DNA of 23,273 nucleotides from Isotricha intestinalis. Taxonomy: Eukaryota; Ciliophora; Litostomatea; Vestibuliferida; Isotrichidae. Shown here piece by piece: positions 16,569-23,273 of this stretch. The stretch spans positions 1 to 23,273 of the forward strand of contig JAJJLU010003946.1 in the NCBI GenBank assembly GCA_023807065.1. Direction: 5' to 3'. Within the stretch, counting starts at the first letter, position 1. The number at the start of each line of letters is the position of its first letter. The position numbers were made by a program, and so were the translations under genes. The notes under the pieces were generated by a model. It saw only the letters and a program-made list of their open reading frames with translations. It did not search any database and was not told where the DNA came from.

Positions 16569-18722
16569 TTATTCAAATTCTAATTCAGTTATTTGTCTTC
16601 TTCCTCTTTTAATTGTGTTTTTTAATTGATTTATTGAAAATACAAATTTTCTTGAATCTTCTTCATTTGTAAATTCAATATTTAAAAAATCTTCAATTTT
16701 ATTATTCTCTTTATCAGTATATAAATAATCTAAACTTGCAATATTAGTCCCATGTTTAATTTTAATAGATTTAATATCTTTAAAACTTATAATATCTAAT
16801 TTTTCAAATTCAAAATCTTTTTGAATAACTTTATAAATTTCTAAATTTCCTTTTTTTAAAATTAAAACAATTTGATTATCTTTATAATATTTTTGTCTAT
16901 GCATTTCAATTAATAAACAAGTACTAACATTATAATTAGATTCTTCAATCATTTGAGTAAATAAACTAATATGAAATCTTTCTCCTTTTATTTCTTCATT
17001 TTTATCATCTTTATTATTATTATTAACAATAATATTATTTTCATGATTTGAATCTTCAATAATTTCTTTTTTATTATTATTTTTAAATAAAGCTTTAATT
17101 GTCTTAATAAAAAAATTAGAATTTAATAATCTTTTTTTACATAAATCACAATTAATATCATGATTTAATAAACTTATTTTGTATTTAAAACTTAATTCAT
17201 GAATTGCAGTAAATCCACCATAAGCAAATGATATATATGGATAATTTGATTTTAACATACAAATAAGTGTTTTTTTTAAATTATCATATTCCATTAATTT
17301 AAATTTTGTTTTTTTATTTATATTTTTTGTCAATTCTATATTTAATTCTTTTTCTATTTTTGTTTGAAGTTGATAAAATCTTTTTTTATTTTCTTTTTCT
17401 ATTTCTGTATAATAATCATCTTCAAAATTTTTAAAATAATTTGTCTTTGATGTTAATAATATTATATGATACAATCCTTTATCTTTTTTAAATCTTTCTG
17501 TTAAATTTTCTGCTAAATTTTCATCTTTTAATTCTTTTTGTTCTAACATTATCATTTGAGGTAAAAAACCTGTTTTTTCATTTTCTTCTTTAAAATTTCC
17601 AAATTCTAAAATTCTTAAATCGATAATAATATAATTTAATTTATTAGATAAATTAAATTGACATATATCACAATTTTTATTATTATTATTTAAATTATTT
17701 TCTTCTTCAATATTATCACAATTTTCATCAGGACATTTAACATTAGGATAACAAATATAAAAAATTTCTTTAGGAAAAATAGGCATTGTAATAAGAGATT
17801 CAGGTTTAATTATTTCATAACATTTTTGTAATTCATTAGAATGATATTTATATATTTGAAGATGATTAATTAATATTCTAAAACTATGAGGAGTATTTTT
17901 TCTTAATTCAAAAGCAATATCAATAATTTCTTTTAATTCATCAATAGAATCAATAGTTAATTTAGTAATAATAGCAGGAATAATAGAAAGATCACAATTA
18001 ATAATTTGTTCACTATTATATTTTAAAAAAGCAACTGTAAAGAAATATATGAATAAAACATCATTTAAATTTATTAATATATCCCATAAATAATAAGTTA
18101 AATTTAAATTTAATTTTTGAGCAAATAATGTTAATAAATGATTTGTTGCATACATTTCAGGAGAAATTAATGCTTTATCAAATATATTAAAAATTGAAGG
18201 CTCATGATATTTTAATAATATTGTTGTTACATTTAAAGAACTTTTTAAAGAATAAAAAGTATCTTTTTCATAAAAATAATTTGGAAGAAATCTATTTATT
18301 ATTCCTTGAATTAAATTATATATTTCTGATAAAGAAATTTTAATTTTGTATTTTAAAAAAATAAAAGGTGCAAATATTTCGTTTAAACCTTGTTTATAAT
18401 AAATATTATTTTTTTTGCAATAGTATGTTAAAAAAAATTCTAAATATTGAATAAATGAACTCATTAATATTGATTCTCTTACTTTTGTCCTTTCTATATC
18501 TTTTTTTATTTGTTCTTGAAATTCAAGATCTAAATTTACTATTAATATTTCACAGTCATCAGTTAATTTATTTGAAACATATTTTAATAATATTTCTTCC
18601 CATTTTCTTATTTTTTCTAAATTTAAAAATGAAAATATTTCATCTGGTTTTTCTTTTATTAAAGTATCATAATTTAACGGAATTTGAGTTTTTTTCTTTT
18701 TTTTATTCATTATATTTTCCAT
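16569..18722 (-). CDS. TBC1D23-like protein: TBC + rhodanese-like + C-terminal PH-like domain
   Basis: The 717-residue protein has three regions in TBC1D23 order. First is an N-terminal TBC domain (about 70-305) with the finger motifs IKKDIER (72-78, fits IxxDxxR) and YKQGLNE (109-115, fits YxQG). Second is a rhodanese-like domain (about 360-515), from NYIIIDLR to YPYISFAYGGFTAIHEL, with no obvious catalytic Cys. Third is a C-terminal PH-like region (about 582-705, RFHISLF then QIVLILKKGNLEIYKVI). TBC1D23 bridges golgin-captured endosome-derived vesicles and the WASH/FAM21 complex at the trans-Golgi. TBC domains otherwise act as Rab GAPs. Cysteines at 324, 330, 335, 351 and 354 and C525-x2-C528 could bind zinc. 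A poly-Asn/Lys spacer lies at 547-580. The start ATG at 18720-18722 precedes MENIMNKKKK, and TBC homology begins about 60 residues in. The kinase-like gene starts 139 bp downstream on the same strand. Confidence 0.75.
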   Translation of the reverse strand: MENIMNKKKKKTQIPLNYDTLIKEKPDEIFSFLNLEKIRKWEEILLKYVSNKLTDDCEILIVNLDLEFQEQIKKDIERTKVRESILMSSFIQYLEFFLTYYCKKNNIYYKQGLNEIFAPFIFLKYKIKISLSEIYNLIQGIINRFLPNYFYEKDTFYSLKSSLNVTTILLKYHEPSIFNIFDKALISPEMYATNHLLTLFAQKLNLNLTYYLWDILINLNDVLFIYFFTVAFLKYNSEQIINCDLSIIPAIITKLTIDSIDELKEIIDIAFELRKNTPHSFRILINHLQIYKYHSNELQKCYEIIKPESLITMPIFPKEIFYICYPNVKCPDENCDNIEEENNLNNNNKNCDICQFNLSNKLNYIIIDLRILEFGNFKEENEKTGFLPQMIMLEQKELKDENLAENLTERFKKDKGLYHIILLTSKTNYFKNFEDDYYTEIEKENKKRFYQLQTKIEKELNIELTKNINKKTKFKLMEYDNLKKTLICMLKSNYPYISFAYGGFTAIHELSFKYKISLLNHDINCDLCKKRLLNSNFFIKTIKALFKNNNKKEIIEDSNHENNIIVNNNNKDDKNEEIKGERFHISLFTQMIEESNYNVSTCLLIEMHRQKYYKDNQIVLILKKGNLEIYKVIQKDFEFEKLDIISFKDIKSIKIKHGTNIASLDYLYTDKENNKIEDFLNIEFTNEEDSRKFVFSINQLKNTIKRGRRQITELEFE

Positions 18723-19123
18723 TAATCTAATTTATTTAAAATTTTTATTCTCTAAATAAATAATATATTCTTTAATTTTTAATTGAATATTAATTATTTT
18801 AAATTAAATTTGAAATAAATAAATAAATGAAAAAAAATAAACATAAATTAATAAAAATAAAAACCAAAAGAATTTCAGTTTCATCACTTAAATTTTTCAT
18901 TTATTTTTCTAAGAACTTTTACTTTTATTTATTACTTTTTGAATTTATCTATTTTTAGTGATTACATAATATTATTAAAGAGAATAAAACAAATAAATTA
19001 ATTTTTATTTACTTTATTATTGTTTCTTTTTCATTTTCTTTTTTTTAACTGAAAAAATATTATAATAATTATATAATACATATTATTATGATATATATTT
19101 ATATTTTATAAACATAAATATGA
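18723..19123. other. Intergenic AT-rich spacer
   Basis: About 400 bp between two minus-strand genes, carrying the TBC gene promoter and the 3' region of the gene at 19124. It is A/T runs with no protein-like frame, RNA gene or repeat that I can support. Confidence 0.35.
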
Positions 19124-20227
19124 TTAAAAAAGTTTATCAAAATCAATTTCGGGATCTTGAATGTCAAAATGAGTTTTATGATGAGTATAATATTCAAAAT
19201 TATTATTAATAGTTTTATTTTTAAAATGATTTTCATAAAAGGCTAAAGAAGAATTATTAGAATCCATAGGATTATTAACATATTTATCATAATTACCTTT
19301 TAAAATATTAAATAAGAATTCTTTATAAGGAACCTCAGGATTTATTTCAAAATGAACATCAAGAAAATCTTTAAAATTAGATAAATATGTTTCATTATAA
19401 TATTTTTTTTCAAAAATACCATTTTGAGCTAAGTAATTACATAACATTCTATAAAAATATTTATTTTTGTTATCTCTATCATTTCCTTTTAAATTTTTCA
19501 TAACATGTTTTAATTTTAATAATTCATTCATATGTCTTTCATATCTTTCTCCAATAGAATAATAATTAAAAGATTTATTATATCTTGTTATTATCAAATT
19601 ATTTATTTCTGGAATTTTTAATTCTAAATTTTTACTTACTTTAGGAAAAGGACTTAAACCAATAACAATTTTTCTATCTGCTTCTTTTATTTTATTTATA
19701 TAATCATTCATTGTTTTTAAATATGAATTTTTTTTCTCACTTAAATTTCTATAAATTGAATTTGATATTTCTTTTTTTGAATATATGTTATTTATATATT
19801 CATTTATATAATTTCTTGAAGAAATTCTAAAATATGATTTCTTTCTTTTTTTAATTGAAAAATTATGAAATTTAAATTTATTTTGTTTTTTATTTTTATT
19901 TTGAATTTGATGAAAGCAATTTTTCAAATTTAATGAAGTTTTTTGTTTTTCATTATTATTACTATTATTATTATTGTTGTTGTTTTTATTTTTTTTGGAA
20001 TCTGATGAAAAATTAATTACTGTTTGAAAATGTGTTGATAAATCTGAAGATAAGGGCATTAATAATTTTTCCCTTTGAAATCTATATTTATCTTTGTATT
20101 GTGTCATTAATATTTTCATTTTTGGACTAGCATATTTATTTCTTTTATTTATTTGAGAATTATTTCTAAATGAATTTATTGTAGAATCAAATCCAAATTG
20201 TATTGTACTACATGAAGTAGACATCAT
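19124..20227 (-). CDS. Unknown protein, basic and Asn-rich N-terminus with ordered C-terminal half
   Basis: I do not recognise this 367-residue protein. Residues 1-150 are basic, Ser/Asn-rich and probably disordered, with a run of seven Asn near residue 83 and a KKRKK patch near 126. From about 150 the text looks folded: YRNLSEKKNSYLKTMNDYIN, IVIGLSPFPKVSKNLELKIP, YSIGERYERHMNELLKLKHV and DVHFEINPEVPYKEFLFNIL. There is no transmembrane segment or enzyme motif. The start is one of two adjacent ATGs (20225-20227 or 20222-20224). The gene shares a 151-bp divergent promoter region with the gene at 20379. The C-terminal 200 residues are the part to search for homologues. Confidence 0.7.
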   Translation of the reverse strand: MMSTSCSTIQFGFDSTINSFRNNSQINKRNKYASPKMKILMTQYKDKYRFQREKLLMPLSSDLSTHFQTVINFSSDSKKNKNNNNNNNSNNNEKQKTSLNLKNCFHQIQNKNKKQNKFKFHNFSIKKRKKSYFRISSRNYINEYINNIYSKKEISNSIYRNLSEKKNSYLKTMNDYINKIKEADRKIVIGLSPFPKVSKNLELKIPEINNLIITRYNKSFNYYSIGERYERHMNELLKLKHVMKNLKGNDRDNKNKYFYRMLCNYLAQNGIFEKKYYNETYLSNFKDFLDVHFEINPEVPYKEFLFNILKGNYDKYVNNPMDSNNSSLAFYENHFKNKTINNNFEYYTHHKTHFDIQDPEIDFDKLF

Positions 20228-20378
20228 ATATTTATTTATAAATTAATAAAAATTTATTTACAATTATTGATTTCTCTTTTTAATAAAAATTTGAAGAAAA
20301 TATAATATTAATATTCTGAACTTAAATAAAGAAAATATTACTTTGTATATTTGATTTTATATTATTAATTTAAATAAA

Positions 20379-21170
20379 ATGAATATTTTTATAATTTTAT
20401 ATTTTTTTCAAATAATTTTTATTATGAACTCAATTATTAAAAAAACTTTTTTTTTTTTTGATATTCTTCCTTATTCTAGTTGGATTTATTATAGTTCTAT
20501 TATTTTCATGTTAAAATATTCTGCTGATTTTTTATATGAAGATTATTTAAACAGAAAACATAAAAAACAAATTGAAAAAATTTTACAAAAATTAAAAGAA
20601 GAATACATTATTCCAAGAGATCAAACAATTTCAACTTTAGAATTATTATATTTCTTTTATTATAAATGCTTAAGAGAAGTTTTTAAAATTGATTTTATAA
20701 AATTTAGAATTCAAAGAAGATTATATTTCAAAGGAAATTATATATATGGTTATATAAATTGTTGTAAATTTTTTATTAAACAATTAAAAGAAAAAGAAGA
20801 AATGATATTAAATGAAATATCAAATTATTTTAAAATTGATATTGAAATATTACATTTAATTTTTGAAAAAGAAGGAATTAATTATAGAAAAATAAAAGGA
20901 AATTATTTTTCATCTAGAAAAGATATAATAATACCAAATAATTTAGATAGAAAAAATATTGAATATATTATTCAATATTTATTTAAAAAATATAAATTTT
21001 ATTTTGACAAATTTAAAAAAGAAAATCCTGATTTAAAAGAAAATATAATTCAATTAATAAGTGAAAATTGTGCTTTTGATAGTATATATTATGAATATAA
21101 TGGGATAGAATATGAAATAATAGAAAAATATTTATATCAAAATAATTTACAAATTAATGAATTAGATTAA
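20379..21170 (+). CDS. Unknown protein with hydrophobic N-terminus
   Basis: I do not recognise this 263-residue protein. Residues 2-15 (NIFIILYFFQIIFI) are strongly hydrophobic and could be a signal peptide or anchor. A second hydrophobic patch (about 33-48, SSWIYYSSIIFMLKYS) may be a transmembrane helix. The rest is a soluble, Lys/Ile/Tyr-rich, probably helical domain (for example TLELLYFFYYKCLREVFKID and EMILNEISNYFKIDIEIL) ending ELD. An alternative start at the internal Met16 (20424) would drop the first hydrophobic segment and give MNSIIKKTFFFFDILP. The gene converges on the PP2C-like gene with a 134-bp A-rich gap. Confidence 0.65.
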   Translation: MNIFIILYFFQIIFIMNSIIKKTFFFFDILPYSSWIYYSSIIFMLKYSADFLYEDYLNRKHKKQIEKILQKLKEEYIIPRDQTISTLELLYFFYYKCLREVFKIDFIKFRIQRRLYFKGNYIYGYINCCKFFIKQLKEKEEMILNEISNYFKIDIEILHLIFEKEGINYRKIKGNYFSSRKDIIIPNNLDRKNIEYIIQYLFKKYKFYFDKFKKENPDLKENIIQLISENCAFDSIYYEYNGIEYEIIEKYLYQNNLQINELD

Positions 21171-21304
21171 AAAATATATAAAAAAATATATTATTATATA
21201 TAAACTAATAAAACAAAAAAATAATATATAATAAAAACTAAATAAAAACATTTTTTCTTACCCAAAAAAAAAAAAAATTGAAAAAAAAGAAGAGAAAAAA
21301 AATA

Positions 21305-22999
21305 TTATTTTTTCCAATCTAAAAAAACAATAATAATAGTAATATCTTCAATTTTTCTGAAATGTTTTTTCCATCTTTCTCTTGCTAATTCTTCTAATTC
21401 TTTACAAGCAGCGAATCCTTTATTTTCTTTCATATATTTTTTAACAATGACATTAATTTCTTCATTAGTAATAAATTGAAATAAAGAACTAGTTCCTAAA
21501 ACAATAAATTTACCTCTATTAAATTTTAAATCACATTCTACAATTTCTGGTTCTTGAATAATTCCTAAATTTTGTGCTTCTAAATCACCTAAACTTCTTG
21601 ATAAATTTAATTCTTTAAATTCTTTTAAATATATTTTTTTCAATAATTTTATTTTTTCTGAATTATTATTTATTATTTCCTTATTTTTTATTGAATTTGC
21701 ATTTTGAATATTTAAAAATATTGATTTTCTTTCTTGAGATTTTTTAGATAATTCACTTGTATTATAATTATTATTTGAAGTATTTGATTTTTCATTTTCT
21801 TTATCTTTAATAGTATTTTTAATAGAAAAGTTTAATTTATTATTCTTATAATTTTCATTTTGATTTTCTTTTAATTGTTCTTTTAATGTATTTTTTTCTA
21901 AAAATTCAATTTTTTCTTTCATTCTTTGATTTTCAGAAACTCTATCTGGAGTATGAGGATAAGATAAAGGAACATAATTATTATTAGAAAATAAATAACA
22001 TTTACAATCACCACAATTAGCACAAAAGATTTTATTTTTATTATTTTCATCAAAAGGATAAAAAAGAATTAAACAAGTACAACCACTAATATTTAAATTA
22101 TAATGAAAATTACTTTGATTATCAATTAAATATTCTTGACATTTTAAAAAACTTTCAGTTAAAATTGTATAATAATTATCTTTATTTAAACTTAAAGTCA
22201 TATGAATATTATTTTCAAAATAATCACAAAAAAAATTTTTTACTGTTTTTGCAATTAAATGACCATGAATTCCATGACCATCAATTACACCTATTAAACT
22301 GATTAAACCTAAACTTTTAGAAAAAAAATTAATTTTTGAAAAATAATTATCTTGATTTATTTTTTTGAAATGAGATTTTGTTATTGTTAAAGGATCAATT
22401 TGACCTCCTGTACTTCTTATATAAGTTTCTTTTATTTTTATTATATTTATATGCTTTATTATTTTCACTATTGAATTGTTTAATATATTATCTTGACTCA
22501 TACTTTTATATTTATTTAAATTTCTACTATTTTTTGAATATGATAATATTGAATTTATATTTCTTGTTTTTGATGTTTCTATTGTTGAAAATTCTTTTTT
22601 TGATGTTAATATATTTTTTTCAATTGGAGATTTTGAATAATTTAATATATTTAAATATGAAAAATTTTTGGATTTTTGGATTTTAGGTAAATATGATTTC
22701 TTTATTGTTGATGTTGATGTTGATAAATTTGATTTGTTTCGAAGTAATTTTGGATTTTTTTTATTTTTTGAAAAATTCAATATTATGTTTTTTATTTCTG
22801 AATTTGGAATTATTTTTAAATTTTCTTTCTTTAATAATTCATTTAATTTTATAAATGATGAATCAAATTGTTTTGTTTCATTTAATGGTTTATATATTGT
22901 GTTATTTTTAAAGTTTCCTTTAAATATGAATTTTTCAGGATATAAATATTCCTTTTTTAATAAATGTTTTAAATGAGTTTGATTCATTTTTTTTTTCAT
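21305..22999 (-). CDS. PP2C/PPM-family phosphatase domain protein, probable pseudophosphatase
   Basis: The 564-residue protein has a Ser/Lys/Asn-rich N-terminal ~190 residues and then a PPM domain. Motifs in order are NQDNYF (215-220), VIDGHGIHGH (238-247), SGCTCL (305-310, usually SGST), ANCGDCK (327-333, usually ANxGDSR), SYPHTPD (346-352), SRSLGD (467-472), VLGTSSLFQF (500-509, usually LASDGLWD) and KIEDITIIIVFL (549-560, usually DNIT or DDIT). PPM enzymes use two or more metal ions held by Asp residues to remove phosphate from Ser/Thr. The Asp of DGHG is kept, but the Asp of SDG is replaced (TSS, encoded at 21485-21493) and the last Asp is Glu551. This suggests weak or no activity. A charged low-complexity insert (about 358-455) splits the domain. 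The start ATG is at 22997-22999; a second Met follows at residue 5. Confidence 0.85.
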   Translation of the reverse strand: MKKKMNQTHLKHLLKKEYLYPEKFIFKGNFKNNTIYKPLNETKQFDSSFIKLNELLKKENLKIIPNSEIKNIILNFSKNKKNPKLLRNKSNLSTSTSTIKKSYLPKIQKSKNFSYLNILNYSKSPIEKNILTSKKEFSTIETSKTRNINSILSYSKNSRNLNKYKSMSQDNILNNSIVKIIKHINIIKIKETYIRSTGGQIDPLTITKSHFKKINQDNYFSKINFFSKSLGLISLIGVIDGHGIHGHLIAKTVKNFFCDYFENNIHMTLSLNKDNYYTILTESFLKCQEYLIDNQSNFHYNLNISGCTCLILFYPFDENNKNKIFCANCGDCKCYLFSNNNYVPLSYPHTPDRVSENQRMKEKIEFLEKNTLKEQLKENQNENYKNNKLNFSIKNTIKDKENEKSNTSNNNYNTSELSKKSQERKSIFLNIQNANSIKNKEIINNNSEKIKLLKKIYLKEFKELNLSRSLGDLEAQNLGIIQEPEIVECDLKFNRGKFIVLGTSSLFQFITNEEINVIVKKYMKENKGFAACKELEELARERWKKHFRKIEDITIIIVFLDWKK

Positions 23000-23110
23000 A
23001 AGTTTTAATTATTATAAATGTTAATTTATTTATATAAAAATTATTATCATTTATATACATTTTCAATTTTAACTTTTAATAATATTGATTTTAATTCATT
23101 TTAATTTTAA

Positions 23111-23273
23111 TTAAAAATAAAAAAAGAATTTAATAAGAATAATATTAATTTTTTAGATTTTGAGCCATTTTTATTTTTAGGAAAAAAATTTGATGATGAT
23201 TGTTTTATTTGGATAAGAAATAATTTTATAAATAAAAACTATAAAGATAAAGAAAATAAAAAATTGAATTATT
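23111..23273 (+). pseudogene. Coding-like fragment running off the right edge, no visible start
   Basis: The plus-strand frame open from 23111 to the window end gives protein-like text: NINFLDFEPFLFLGKKFDD, then CFIWIRNNFINKNYKDKE. It includes Trp, Cys and Pro codons that are rare in the surrounding noncoding DNA. The frame is closed by TAA at 23108-23110 and has no ATG. No GT donor lies between 23022 and 23155 to supply a tiny intron. It is either a 5'-damaged gene, a gene with an unusual first exon, or chance. I do not recognise the product. Confidence 0.3.

Overview
The window is nuclear DNA of an extremely AT-rich unicellular eukaryote. Genes are dense and lie on both strands with no operon logic. 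Proteins are rich in Lys, Asn and Ile, several carry poly-Asn tracts, and the intergenic gaps are almost pure A/T. The two introns I could reconstruct are only 26 and 28 nt long (GTAAA...TAG). A dynein-arm assembly factor (DNAAF4) implies motile cilia or flagella. Eleven of the twelve intact genes end in TAA and one in TAG; all read through with the standard code. Tiny introns, poly-Asn and cilia suggest a ciliate, but TAA and TAG clearly work as stops here. A standard-code ciliate lineage (for example a litostome or heterotrich) is one hypothesis; I cannot settle the taxon from this window.

Layout. Positions 1-1440 hold a decayed leucine-rich-repeat-like gene on the minus strand. Then come DNAAF4 (1452-3803, minus) and a probable exocyst Sec10/EXOC5 subunit (3923-6247, minus). 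Four plus-strand genes follow: a YTH-domain m6A reader (6636-8114), an unknown Asn-rich protein (8421-9116), a protein with repeated F-x-P-K motifs (9672-11216) and a ubiquitin-like/B-box protein (11573-13090). A spliced Qc-SNARE (13735-14597, plus) converges on a spliced CaMKK-like pseudokinase (14644-16429, minus). Next are a TBC1D23-like TBC/rhodanese protein (16569-18722, minus), two unrecognised genes (19124-20227 minus; 20379-21170 plus), a degenerate PP2C-family phosphatase (21305-22999, minus) and a coding-like fragment running off the right edge.

Functionally this is ordinary eukaryotic gene mixing. There is a membrane-traffic flavour (exocyst subunit, SNARE, TBC1D23-like protein) and a signalling flavour (kinase-like and phosphatase-like proteins). 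The most notable result is that both signalling proteins have lost key catalytic residues. The kinase has HRDIT for HRDxK and HFS for DFG; the PP2C has GTSS where ASDG is expected. The kinase-like protein also regains an MGC lipidation-type N-terminus once a 23-nt first exon is joined across a 28-nt intron. I found no CRISPR array, rRNA, convincing tRNA or transposon.
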